Shown here: positions 1 through 7,236 of the stretch, one piece after another
Layout of the letters: every line of letters starts with the position of its first letter
Numbering within the stretch: the stretch's first letter is position 1
NCBI GenBank assembly: GCA_955652845.1
Contig: CATPBY010000463.1
Coordinates: forward strand, 1-12,012
DNA from: an uncultured Terriglobales bacterium
Lineage (GTDB): Bacteria; Acidobacteriota; Terriglobia; Terriglobales; Acidobacteriaceae
Direction: 5' to 3'
Length of the DNA: 12,012 nt
Notes under the pieces: generated by a model
Told to the model about the DNA's origin: nothing
Seen by the model: only the letters and a program-made list of their open reading frames with translations
Databases searched by the model: none
Made by a program: the position numbers and the translations under genes

Positions 1-142
1 CGACAAGGCGCTGAAACTTGTCGCCGCGTTCGAAGAGGCGCAGCAACGTGGGCTAAGTGTGGTGAGCTTAGGTTCGAAGATGATTGATCCCCCGGTAGTG
101 GAACGCGCGCAAAAACTAGTGGCCCGAGCAAGAAAGATGTAG
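1..142 (+). CDS. citE: CitE-like (HpcH/HpaI aldolase family) lyase subunit, C-terminal fragment
   Basis: Only the last 46 codons are present; the gene enters from the left edge in the frame that begins at base 2 and stops with TAG at 140-142. The tail reads VVSLGSKMIDPPVVERAQ, which matches the conserved C-terminal block of the citrate lyase beta subunit / HpcH-HpaI family (a G-K-M-[IV]-D-x-P-V-V pattern). In citrate lyase this subunit cleaves the citryl thioester into acetyl thioester and oxaloacetate in the cytoplasm. The catalytic residues lie upstream and cannot be checked. The CitF-like gene 78 bp downstream on the same strand strongly supports the assignment. Related CitE-like enzymes act on malyl-, citramalyl- or methylmalyl-CoA, so substrate is uncertain. 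Confidence 0.8.
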   Translation, partial: DKALKLVAAFEEAQQRGLSVVSLGSKMIDPPVVERAQKLVARARKM

Positions 143-208
143 GCGCGGGCGTCCCGCCCTGCAGGGTTGGTAAGCACAGACCCGCAGGAGAAGAGCCGCC
201 GCGCCTAC
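139..208 (+). repeat. Nested inverted-repeat element between citE and citF
   Basis: GTAGGCGCGG at 139-148 is the exact reverse complement of CCGCGCCTAC at 199-208. Inside it, CCTGC-A-GGGT (158-167) pairs with ACCCGCAGG (180-188) with one bulged A. Alternatively, GCGGG-CGT-CCCGC (145-157) and the palindrome CCCTGCAGGG (157-166) can form. The left arm contains the citE stop codon, and the right arm ends 12 nt before the citF start. The shape resembles a REP-type palindromic element or an mRNA stem that separates expression of the two genes. There is no T-run, so it is not a classic terminator. Confidence 0.6.
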
Positions 209-220
209 AAACAAGAAAAT

Positions 221-1783
221 ATGAGCGATCGCATCGAACTGGCCCAAAACGCCGCCAGGCGCATGGTGCCGGTCATGGTTAACGGCAGACCGCAGATTCC
301 CTACCTCGGCGTGAACGAGTACCAGCCTCGCGGGCGCAAAGCCACCCCGCCCGTCCGCTCCAGCAAAGATTATCCAGAGAATGGCGACAAGCGCGTCGAC
401 GATCTGGAAACTGCTCTGCGCAAATGTGGACTGCGTGATGGCATGGTGATCTCCAACCATCATCATCTTCGCGATGGCGACCGCGTTGCCCTGTTGGCTC
501 TCGAAGCCGCTGCAAAAATCGGCGTGCAGAACCTGATGTGGTTTCCCAGCGCATCGTTTCCGTCGCAAAAATCCGCGATCGATCTCATGCAGGCGGGAGT
601 CATCCATCACATTGAAGGCTCGATGAATGGTCCTCTGGGCGACTATTGCACCCAGGGCAAGATGCGCGGCATGGGAGTTCTGCGATCCCACGGCGGCCGC
701 TGGCAGGCCATTCAGGACGGCGAAGTTCACATTGATATCGCGGTGATCGCCGCGCCCACGGCCGACGCTTTCGGTAACGCCGATGGTTCGCATGGCAAAT
801 CTGCATGCGGCTCGCTGGGGTTTGCGCTGGCCGATTCTATTTATGCCGATCAGGTGATTGTGGTCACCGACAACCTGGTCCCCTTTCCTTGCATCCCCTG
901 GCAGATTCAAGGCAACAATGTGGATTACGTGGTGGAAGTGGAATCGATCGGCGATCCGGCAAAGATCGTTTCCGGGACTACGCAGATTACGCGATCGCCA
1001 GACCGGTTGCGGATCGCGGAACTGGTGGCCCGATTTTTGCGCGCAACCGGCATCATGCGCAACGGATTCTCCTTCCAGGCCGGAGCCGGTGGCATCGCTC
1101 TGGCTTTTGTCGATTACCTGCGGCAGATGATGAAAGAAGATGGCGTGAGAGCTCGATTCGTCCGCGGCGGTTCCACGCGATATTTAGTGGAAATGATGCA
1201 AGAGGGCCTCACCGATTACATTCTCGATGGCCAAACTTTCGATCTCGATGCGGTGAAATCAATTGCCAGCGATCCCCGGCACGTGCCAACTTCGCCGTTT
1301 ACCTCCTACAATTTTCATGGCAAAGGGAATTTCGCTTCTTTAGTCGACGCCGTAGTTTTGGGCGCGACCGAAGTAGACGTGAACTTCAACGGCAACGTCG
1401 TGACCCACTCCGATGGACGGCTGCTGCACGGCATCGGCGGATGGCAGAACTGCCTGGCTGCGGGTTGCGCCATTCTGGCTGTGCCTTCATTTCGCGACCG
1501 CATTCCAGTGATCGTGGATGAGGTGACCACGCTTACCGGCCCCGGCGAGTTGATCGACGTGGTAGTCACGGAACGCGGAATTGCCATTAATCCGCGCCGC
1601 CAGGACTTGTTGGACGCGGCGAAGGAATCAAAGCTGCCGATCCGTCCGATTCAGGACATCAAGGCGGAGGTCGAGCGAATTTGCGGCGGGAAACCCGCGC
1701 CTCCTAAGCTCGGGAACCATCCCGTCGCCGTCGTCAAGTGGGTTGACGGCACGGTCCTCGACACGGTGTGGCAAATCAGCTAA
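221..1783 (+). CDS. citF: Citrate lyase alpha subunit-like CoA/ACP transferase (CitF)
   Basis: This is a 520-residue protein, close to the usual CitF length of about 510. In citrate lyase, CitF moves the acetyl thioester onto citrate, making the citryl thioester that CitE cleaves; it acts in the cytoplasm. CitF-like blocks visible are RSHGGR (155-160), GNADGSHGKSACGSLG (185-200), EVDVNFNGNVVTHSDG (384-399) and VTERGIAINPRR (449-460), all closely resembling E. coli CitF as I recall it. I chose ATG at 221 rather than the in-frame TTG at 167, because TTG-167 lies inside the structured spacer and the family N-terminus fits MSDRIELAQ. No good Shine-Dalgarno precedes 221 (only ACAAGAA). No acyl-carrier gene (citD) lies between citE and citF, and no citX/citG follows, so a CoA-based or non-citrate substrate is possible. 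Confidence 0.9.
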   Translation: MSDRIELAQNAARRMVPVMVNGRPQIPYLGVNEYQPRGRKATPPVRSSKDYPENGDKRVDDLETALRKCGLRDGMVISNHHHLRDGDRVALLALEAAAKIGVQNLMWFPSASFPSQKSAIDLMQAGVIHHIEGSMNGPLGDYCTQGKMRGMGVLRSHGGRWQAIQDGEVHIDIAVIAAPTADAFGNADGSHGKSACGSLGFALADSIYADQVIVVTDNLVPFPCIPWQIQGNNVDYVVEVESIGDPAKIVSGTTQITRSPDRLRIAELVARFLRATGIMRNGFSFQAGAGGIALAFVDYLRQMMKEDGVRARFVRGGSTRYLVEMMQEGLTDYILDGQTFDLDAVKSIASDPRHVPTSPFTSYNFHGKGNFASLVDAVVLGATEVDVNFNGNVVTHSDGRLLHGIGGWQNCLAAGCAILAVPSFRDRIPVIVDEVTTLTGPGELIDVVVTERGIAINPRRQDLLDAAKESKLPIRPIQDIKAEVERICGGKPAPPKLGNHPVAVVKWVDGTVLDTVWQIS

Positions 1784-1815
1784 GCCAGCTCCTGCAAGAT
1801 ACCCGCCCTGAAGGA

Positions 1816-3303
1816 CTACTGAGTCTGCAGGCTGATCATTCCATTAATTTGCACGCCGGCATCATTCTGCAGCACGTACGCGTCGCTTCCCGAGATAAGA
1901 TAAAACACCAGGTTGTTGGAGATGGTATTGATCGAGCCAACCGCGCGCCCGTTGCTGGAGACTGAGTATGTTCCCCGCAAAACACCAGGGGATATCGCTC
2001 CGCCACCGGTGATATTGCTGTTGGCAAGTTCATCCAGCGTCAACTTGCCGGTTCCATCCCACGTCAATGTTCCGAGGCGGTCCAGAAGCTGAAGAGGATT
2101 GAAAACGAAGCCATCCATCATGAAGGCAAATTGTCCATTCATGGTGGCATTGGTAAACGTGCCTGTCTGCTGATCGAGCGTGCCATCCTCTACGGCGTTC
2201 GGGTCACTGGTAATCAGGAAGAAGCCACGGCCCGGATTGACCATCCAGAGCGTGGCCTGAATGGTTCCGCTGGAGATGTTGAGCTTGATCGTTGCCCGGC
2301 CATTCGATGCGGAAGTGGGGGCTGTGAAGGTCCCGCCGCTGATCGTGGTCGAAAGCGTACTGCCATCCTCCACCGCGTCGACCGCCCCGCTGGTGATTAA
2401 GCCGCTGCCGGCGGTGAATGCACCCACGGTGTCAACCGCGTTGACACCATTGCTGACTGTGTCGCCCCGCCCGTCAAAGGCGTAACTCCCGGAGAGTGCC
2501 GGCGCAGTTTGCTTTTCCGCCCGCCCAATACCGAGAAGGCCCGAGGTGCTCGACAGGAAGCGGATATTATTCGCATCCACAATGTAATAGACGAAGCTTG
2601 AAGTAAGGGGAGTGTTGTCAGTGAAGTTGCCCGTACCGCGACCGAGAGCATTCGGAGCATTAAACAATCCGCTGGTTATAGACAGCGCACTTGCCCCGCC
2701 ATTATTTAGAATTCCGCCCCGGTCAACATCCATAGCCCCGCTGCTGACTGCGCCGCCCGAGACCGTGAAAGTACCCACCATAGCGGCGGAGGCAGCAAAA
2801 GTTTGCGCGCTATCCACGGTGTGCAGCCGAAACGCATATGTGCCGCTCGGAGTCGCTGTCGTGTCCTGAAGCTCGGCGACTCCGCTGGAATTGAGACCGG
2901 CATCCGCCTCAATCAAGTAAGCTTTTTTCGGGCTGACCAGCGTTACTGCCAGAGTCACTGGTGTACCTATAGCGTTATTCAGGGACAAAGTTCCGGTTCC
3001 ATCATTATTAATTTTATAGGTGCCGCTACCCGTGGTGCTGGTAGGAGTCGCTCCCTCGGAAAAATCATCGGACACGGTGGTTAGAACTCCGTTGCCGTCA
3101 GCGACGAACACTCCCGCTTCATAGTAGGGAAAGGTTCCCCTGGTAGTGTCTGTACCCGACAATTGGTAGACGTATTGTCCTTTTAAACTGGCGTTGGAAA
3201 AATTCCCCGTTGGAATAAAAGGGCCGCCGCCGCTACTGCCTGATCCGCAAGCCGCACAAAATAGAATGGAAAATATGCCTAGAGTGAACAATGGTATTTT
3301 CAT
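1816..3303 (-). CDS. Secreted putative lipoprotein built of four ~115-residue repeats
   Basis: This 495-residue protein has unknown function. The N-terminus MKIPLFTLGIFSILFCAAC followed by a Gly/Ser stretch looks like a lipoprotein signal with Cys19 as the lipidated residue. The -3 position is Cys rather than Leu, so the lipobox is not standard. The rest divides into four related units, roughly 35-150, 151-268, 269-380 and 381-495. Each starts with a [ST]-[LM]-x-G-x-[YF]-[AVT]-[FY] strand, then a G-x-[FL]-T-x-[DS]-G-x-G turn, a G-x-[YF] strand, and a closing [YF]-x-[LI]-x-S/D segment; a beta-rich extracellular fold is likely. It contains no enzyme motif. The start is the only ATG after the upstream in-frame stop, but it lacks a close Shine-Dalgarno; an AGGAG lies about 30 nt upstream. 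It ends 32 bp from the citF stop, in convergent orientation. Families of such paralogues are, from memory, common in Acidobacteriota. Confidence 0.8.
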   Translation of the reverse strand: MKIPLFTLGIFSILFCAACGSGSSGGGPFIPTGNFSNASLKGQYVYQLSGTDTTRGTFPYYEAGVFVADGNGVLTTVSDDFSEGATPTSTTGSGTYKINNDGTGTLSLNNAIGTPVTLAVTLVSPKKAYLIEADAGLNSSGVAELQDTTATPSGTYAFRLHTVDSAQTFAASAAMVGTFTVSGGAVSSGAMDVDRGGILNNGGASALSITSGLFNAPNALGRGTGNFTDNTPLTSSFVYYIVDANNIRFLSSTSGLLGIGRAEKQTAPALSGSYAFDGRGDTVSNGVNAVDTVGAFTAGSGLITSGAVDAVEDGSTLSTTISGGTFTAPTSASNGRATIKLNISSGTIQATLWMVNPGRGFFLITSDPNAVEDGTLDQQTGTFTNATMNGQFAFMMDGFVFNPLQLLDRLGTLTWDGTGKLTLDELANSNITGGGAISPGVLRGTYSVSSNGRAVGSINTISNNLVFYLISGSDAYVLQNDAGVQINGMISLQTQ

Positions 3304-3475
3304 AAAGTATGGCAGTCGCGGGCCGCCGCCTGACTCCTGGTTCGTTAGGATTGGATCATTTTATCTATACCTTTGATGCAAAACCGGGACTTCCAACACT
3401 ATAAAACACAGATGCCCCGGCAAAGTTGCACGGTGAATCCCGTCAGACAACAGTTTGCCGCGCCGGTCAATGTTT
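3304..3475 (-). other. Intergenic region upstream of the repeat lipoprotein, possible promoter
   Basis: This 172-bp gap lies between the kinase stop and the lipoprotein start. On the minus strand a TATAGT box (plus 3398-3403) matches the -10 consensus in five of six positions. The sequence 14 to 17 bp upstream (around TTTGCCG) is a poor -35. A second AT-rich patch reading GGTATAGATAAAATG lies nearer the gene. No clear terminator follows the kinase, so read-through into the lipoprotein gene is possible. Confidence 0.3.
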
Positions 3476-6019
3476 CTACCCTCGATCCCGGTTGAGCACT
3501 TCCCGGACTTTGCGCGACAGCATCTGCAGGGTGAAAGGCTTTTGCAGAAAGGCAGTACCTGCTTCCAGCACGCCTTGATGCACGATCGCATCTTCGGTGT
3601 ATCCGGAAAGGAAAAGAACCTTGATGTCAGGATCCGACGCGGAAAGTTGTTTCGCCAGCTCCCGTCCGCTCATTCCGGGCATGACGACATCGGTTATCAG
3701 CATGTCGATGGGACCGTGATAATCGGATGCGGTCCGGAGCGCGGCTTCGCCATGCTCAGCTTCCAGGACCTTGTAACCCTTCGCCTCCAGAGTTTCCCGT
3801 ACGAGCTGGCGCACGGATTCTTCATCCTCGACCAGCAATACCGTCTCTGAACCTCCGACCGCAGATTGGGAAGCGCGCAAGGCGCTTAAAGGTTCCGCGG
3901 CGTCGTCGACCCGCGCCAGGTAGATGCTGAAAGTAGTGCCCCGGCCAACTTCGCTCCGGGCAAAAATGTAGCCTCCACTCTGTTTAATAATGCCGTAGGC
4001 CGTCGAAAGTCCCAGCCCCGTGCCCTTGCCTTTTTCCTTGGTAGTGAAGAACGGCTCGAAGATGCGGGATTGCGTTTCTTTGTCCATGCCGTGGCCGGTA
4101 TCTGTGATCGAAAGCATCACGTAGGGACCAGGCTGGATGTAGCTGTATTCACGACGAAGGTCATCATCGAGGTTCACATTTGCGGTTCGAATCGTAAGCT
4201 TCCCGCCGTTCGGCATCGCATCCTTGGAATTGACCACCAGGTTCATAATGACCTGTTCGATCTGCCCGGCGTCGGCTCGAGTTCGTCCCAGGTCGTCGGC
4301 CAGTTGGGTGATCAGTTCAATATTTTCCCCAATCAGCGGACGTAATAACCGCTCCAGGTCCTTTACGATCGCATTTACATCAACTACCTTGAGTTCCAGG
4401 AATTGCTTCCGGCTGAAGGCGAGCAACTGCCGGGTGAGGGTGGTCGCGCGATCAGCGGCCTGTTGGACGGCGGCGATCTTCGGATACAGTGGATTCGTTC
4501 TTGAAGTCTTTTCCAGCAACACTTCGGTGTAACCGCTGATCACCATAAGAAGGTTGTTGAAATCGTGGGCTACCCCCCCGGCCAGACGTCCGACCGCTTC
4601 CATTTTTTGAGCCTGCCGGAATTGGTCCTCCAGCACGCGACGCTCGGTTACATCCTCTGCAATCACTTCTAAAACACGCTCGGTCTGCTCTGCAATAGTG
4701 ACGGCGCGCCCGCTAAGCCGCACCGTAATGGCGTTGCCATCCTTGCGCTTCCAACGCACCTCCATGTTCTCCAGACGGGTGCCGCGCCGAAATTGATTCA
4801 TCAGCCGTGCCTGCTCTTCCGGCTCGACGAAGACGTCCCGCTTGGGATCGAGCGCGAGCACTTCGTCGGTCGAGAAGTAGCCCAACATCGCGATCAATGC
4901 CGGGTTTACATCCAGAAACTTTCCTTCCATGCTGGACCGGTAGATTCCGTACACCGCGCTTTGCACAAGTGACCGATAGCGCCCCTCGGAACGCCGCAGA
5001 GCCTCCTCGTTGCGTTTGTGTTCGATGGCGCTGGCCAGTTGCTGCGACACGAAGGTTAAAATATCTTTGTCCTTTTCTCGGAAGCGCACGCGGTCAGCGT
5101 AAATCTGGAGTACCAGCACTCCGAAGGTGTTTCCGGCCGCCTTCAGAGGAACTCCCAGCCAGTCCACTGAAGGAGCTCCGATCAGTTCGACTTCGCCGCG
5201 TCGCACCAATTGATCGAAAAGGTCCGGAGTACACAGCAATGGCTCCCCAGTTCGCAGAACATACTCGGTGAGTCCACGTCCCAGCTTTTTAGGCGCAGGC
5301 CGGGGATCTTCGTCGTCCACGAAATAAGGAAAGCTGAGCAACTGGGTCAGCGGATCATAGACGGCGATGTAAAAGTTGCGCGCGTACATCAATTCCGCAA
5401 CTATGCTGTGAATTCCCGCGTAAAATTGTTGCAGATCTTCCGCCGAACTTGTCTTCTCCGCAATCCGGTAAAGCGCGGAACTCAGCGCTTCGGCGCGCTT
5501 CTGATCTGAGATGTCGCGATAGAGAACGCATGCCGCTACATGTTTTCCATCGACAATGACGGGAGCGCTGGAAAGGAATACATCCACCAGCGAACCATCT
5601 TTGCGCTGGCGTTTGGTCTCCAGCGTTACCTTTCGGCCCTGCGAAAGCGAATCCGCTATCCAGCGAGTTTCTGAACTCCGGTCGGGAGGAACGATTAATG
5701 TGTCGATCCGGCGTCCCAGCGCATCTTCCGGAGCAAAGCCGAACATGCGGGTAAATTCCGCATTAAGCCGCAGAATCTGATGTTGCTGGTTAAGAATGGT
5801 GATCGCCTCGGGCGCACACTCCACCAGTTGCTCGAGGTAAGCCTTCTCCAGTTCAGGGCTGTCGGAGTGGGAATTGAAGACTGCCGCATTCCCGGGGGCT
5901 GCCGGGGGGGAATGCTGGGGATGCGAAAGCGTAGCGGTTCCGCGTTCCAGCGCCTGCTGCAGAAACCTCGCCCGTGAAAGCTCAGCAGCCGTGGCTGGCC
6001 GGGTGATTTTGTCACCCAT
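3476..6019 (-). CDS. Soluble PAS-GAF-PAS hybrid sensor histidine kinase with C-terminal receiver
   Basis: This 847-residue cytoplasmic kinase has no membrane segment. Domains in order are a PAS/PAC (about 60-178, ending YRDISDQKRAE), a GAF (about 190-335), a second PAS/PAC (about 343-463, ending EDVTERR), HisKA, HATPase_c and a receiver. The H-box is GGVAHDFNNLL with His485; the N-box has N593 and N597. The G1 box is DTGHGM (640-645), the F-box FEPFFTTK (654-661) and the G2 box GKGTGLGLS (664-672). The receiver (about 726-845) has the acidic pair E731-D732, phospho-acceptor Asp777 in ITDVVMPGMSG, Ser805 and Lys827. It is therefore a complete hybrid kinase that should autophosphorylate His485 and pass phosphate to Asp777; no Hpt or DNA-binding regulator is in the window. 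The input ligand is unknown. The start is set by a GGGAGGG ribosome site. It lies downstream of the PilZ and PstS-like genes on the same strand. Confidence 0.95.
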   Translation of the reverse strand: MGDKITRPATAAELSRARFLQQALERGTATLSHPQHSPPAAPGNAAVFNSHSDSPELEKAYLEQLVECAPEAITILNQQHQILRLNAEFTRMFGFAPEDALGRRIDTLIVPPDRSSETRWIADSLSQGRKVTLETKRQRKDGSLVDVFLSSAPVIVDGKHVAACVLYRDISDQKRAEALSSALYRIAEKTSSAEDLQQFYAGIHSIVAELMYARNFYIAVYDPLTQLLSFPYFVDDEDPRPAPKKLGRGLTEYVLRTGEPLLCTPDLFDQLVRRGEVELIGAPSVDWLGVPLKAAGNTFGVLVLQIYADRVRFREKDKDILTFVSQQLASAIEHKRNEEALRRSEGRYRSLVQSAVYGIYRSSMEGKFLDVNPALIAMLGYFSTDEVLALDPKRDVFVEPEEQARLMNQFRRGTRLENMEVRWKRKDGNAITVRLSGRAVTIAEQTERVLEVIAEDVTERRVLEDQFRQAQKMEAVGRLAGGVAHDFNNLLMVISGYTEVLLEKTSRTNPLYPKIAAVQQAADRATTLTRQLLAFSRKQFLELKVVDVNAIVKDLERLLRPLIGENIELITQLADDLGRTRADAGQIEQVIMNLVVNSKDAMPNGGKLTIRTANVNLDDDLRREYSYIQPGPYVMLSITDTGHGMDKETQSRIFEPFFTTKEKGKGTGLGLSTAYGIIKQSGGYIFARSEVGRGTTFSIYLARVDDAAEPLSALRASQSAVGGSETVLLVEDEESVRQLVRETLEAKGYKVLEAEHGEAALRTASDYHGPIDMLITDVVMPGMSGRELAKQLSASDPDIKVLFLSGYTEDAIVHQGVLEAGTAFLQKPFTLQMLSRKVREVLNRDRG

Positions 6020-6026
6020 CCGTACA

Positions 6027-6033
6027 CCCTCCC
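6027..6033 (-). promoter_or_regulatory. Ribosome binding site of the hybrid kinase
   Basis: On the minus strand GGGAGGG stands 7 nt before the ATG whose A is base 6019. This fixes the start at MGDKITRP and argues that the overlapping start at 6042 in another frame is not used. Confidence 0.7.
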
Positions 6034-6135
6034 ATCCTGCATTCGAGACCGATGTGGGATGTTAGATCGGAGGCTTGTTACCCGAAAGTTACGGAGGTAA
6101 TTTTTTTCAACGCGGAAGGCCAGTGCGGCTTGCGA

Positions 6136-6495
6136 TCAGGTTCCTGTGGCCAGCATCTCGCATACCCGCTGTATGGCGTCGCGCTGTTCCGGATTCAACG
6201 CCAGAAATTCAAAGCCATGGCGCAACCCGTCGCGGTATCGTACCAGGGCCCGAATCTTCATGGGGTATGCGGCCAGGGGAAGCGAAATCTCCATGGACAC
6301 GACTTCGCCGGGTTCCAATTCTCCGGTGAGCGTGCCCCCAATTCCGTCTCGCCCCATCTCATTGGAGCGCCCCCAGAGCGACACGGTCTTGCCGTCACGA
6401 AAAACGTGGATCGAAAGTCGAATGTCAAGGGGATAGCGCGGATAACGGCGCGCCCGGCCGTTTGGAGGAGTGGAGTTAGGCGCGCTGCTATTCAT
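6136..6495 (-). CDS. Stand-alone PilZ-domain protein with a degenerate second motif
   Basis: This 119-residue cytoplasmic protein consists of a single PilZ domain, the usual c-di-GMP receptor fold. The first binding motif RxxxR is present as R16-R17-Y-P-R20 near the N-terminus. The second motif, normally [DN]xSxxG, aligns with residues 46-51 (EMGRDG), where Glu46 replaces Asp/Asn and Gly48 replaces Ser. c-di-GMP binding may therefore be weak or lost, although the domain fold pattern (GEVVSMEISLP, then RALVRYRDGLRHGFEFLAL) is intact. The start at ATG 6495 has an AAGAAGAA purine stretch upstream. It lies 62 bp after the PstS-like gene and 116 bp before the kinase, all on the minus strand, suggesting a shared signalling role. 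PilZ is a confident family call; ligand binding is not. Confidence 0.85.
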   Translation of the reverse strand: MNSSAPNSTPPNGRARRYPRYPLDIRLSIHVFRDGKTVSLWGRSNEMGRDGIGGTLTGELEPGEVVSMEISLPLAAYPMKIRALVRYRDGLRHGFEFLALNPEQRDAIQRVCEMLATGT

Positions 6496-6557
6496 CTGTT
6501 CTTCTTAGAGTAAATGAACTTCCCAATTTTTTCTTGTCAGAAAATCACAGGAGACGG

Positions 6558-7064
6558 CTAGTTCCCGTGCAACGGATATCCAGCCTCGAAGGGTAGCTTA
6601 CCGCCTACGCGCATAACTGCCACTCGGCTGTTGATCGAATACACATCCACCAGGCCCACCGCTCCCGGGACGGACTCGACTTTGCGCAGCAGGATCTCAT
6701 CGGACTCCACCAGAACAATGGCAGGATGACCGATGCGGGCGTGATTGGCGGCGGAGATCATTCCGCTTACTTCCCCCTTGGGCACGCCATAAATCTTTTC
6801 CAGTACAAGCTTCATGTCGGGTGCAGCCGGATCGCGGGTGAAGAAGGTAATTGGCTTGCCATCAGGCCAGTGGTTGGTCAGCCCTTTGCAGATCTTAACC
6901 AGCTCCGTCATGGTAACGCCGGTCACTGTGTTCGCCTTGTTGGAAACCACGGCCATGTCCTTGGCGGCCGCGATCGCAACCGGACTCAGCAGCCAACTGA
7001 GGACCAGCAGCACGCGGATGAAGCCACGCCGAGCACCGACCGAGACTTCCCCGCGGCGTCCCAT
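6558..7064 (-). CDS. Short PstS-like (PBP superfamily) secreted binding protein
   Basis: This 168-residue exported protein is about half the length of a normal PstS phosphate-binding protein. The N-terminus is a signal peptide: an Arg-rich n-region, hydrophobic VLLVLSWLLSPVAIA and likely cleavage after AAA at about 34. The sequence ARRGFIR (11-17) resembles a twin-arginine motif with Ala in place of Ser/Thr, so Tat export is possible. PstS-family features are CKGLTNHWPDGKPITFFTRD (59-78), an SDEILLRKVESVPGAVGLVD stretch (121-140) and a final PLHGN. The two-lobe architecture and phosphate loop of full PstS are not complete, and no permease genes are near, so transport is doubtful. A sensory or accessory role with the downstream PilZ and kinase genes is my inference. 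Its own promoter is likely (7082-7110); a GGAG lies 3 nt before ATG 7064. Confidence 0.8.
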   Translation of the reverse strand: MGRRGEVSVGARRGFIRVLLVLSWLLSPVAIAAAKDMAVVSNKANTVTGVTMTELVKICKGLTNHWPDGKPITFFTRDPAAPDMKLVLEKIYGVPKGEVSGMISAANHARIGHPAIVLVESDEILLRKVESVPGAVGLVDVYSINSRVAVMRVGGKLPFEAGYPLHGN

Positions 7065-7081
7065 GCGCTCCGATTGTCGTC

Positions 7082-7110
7082 GATATAGCCGGCATGCTCA
7101 ATGCTGACAA
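7082..7110 (-). promoter_or_regulatory. Sigma70-type promoter of the PstS-like gene
   Basis: On the minus strand TTGTCA (plus 7105-7110) is followed by exactly 17 bp and then TATATC (plus 7082-7087). The -35 matches in five of six positions and the -10 in four of six. A start near 7075 would leave a leader of only about 11 nt that still includes the GGAG next to the ATG. This is the likely promoter for the PstS-like, PilZ and perhaps kinase genes. Confidence 0.5.
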
Positions 7111-7121
7111 ATCCGCAGTAC

Positions 7122-7139
7122 CAGCAACAGCAACAGCAA
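7122..7139. repeat. Three tandem CAGCAA hexamers
   Basis: CAGCAA is repeated three times without interruption (18 bp) in the divergent intergenic region, just upstream of the -35 of the PstS-like gene. It may be a chance microsatellite or a regulator site. Confidence 0.6.
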
Positions 7140-7196
7140 ATTATTGGCGACGCGATTGGTTCTTTGGGCGTGGTGTGCCCGCGAATCAGGGGAACT

Positions 7197-7225
7197 TTTC
7201 GATACGCTCCTTCGTAATCTAAAAT
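7197..7225 (+). promoter_or_regulatory. Weak candidate promoter of the zinc-ribbon membrane gene
   Basis: TAAAAT (7220-7225) matches the -10 consensus in five of six positions, with TTTCGA (7197-7202, three of six) 17 bp upstream. Transcription would start near 7232, just ahead of the ribosome site. The -35 is poor, so this rests mainly on the -10 and the position. Confidence 0.3.
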
Positions 7226-7236
7226 ACCGCTGTTGC

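Noticed and set aside
143..220. Intrinsic terminator between citE and citF
   Set aside because: Strong stems are present but no T-run follows, and the genes are functionally linked, so a full stop is unlikely.
116..910. 264-residue open frame on the minus strand opposite citF
   Set aside because: It lies wholly antisense to the well-supported CitF frame, has no ribosome site or recognisable motif, and long antisense frames are expected in GC-rich genes.
1784..1815. Terminator between convergent citF and lipoprotein genes
   Set aside because: The 32-bp gap contains no inverted repeat or T-run.
6087..6107. Small stem (AGTTAC/GTAATT) followed by a T-run on the plus strand
   Set aside because: It resembles an intrinsic terminator, but no plus-strand gene precedes it, and the 6-bp stem is AT-rich with a wobble pair.
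6052..6513. 153-residue plus-strand frame opposite the PilZ gene
   Set aside because: The PilZ frame on the minus strand has clear motifs and a purine-rich leader; this frame has neither.
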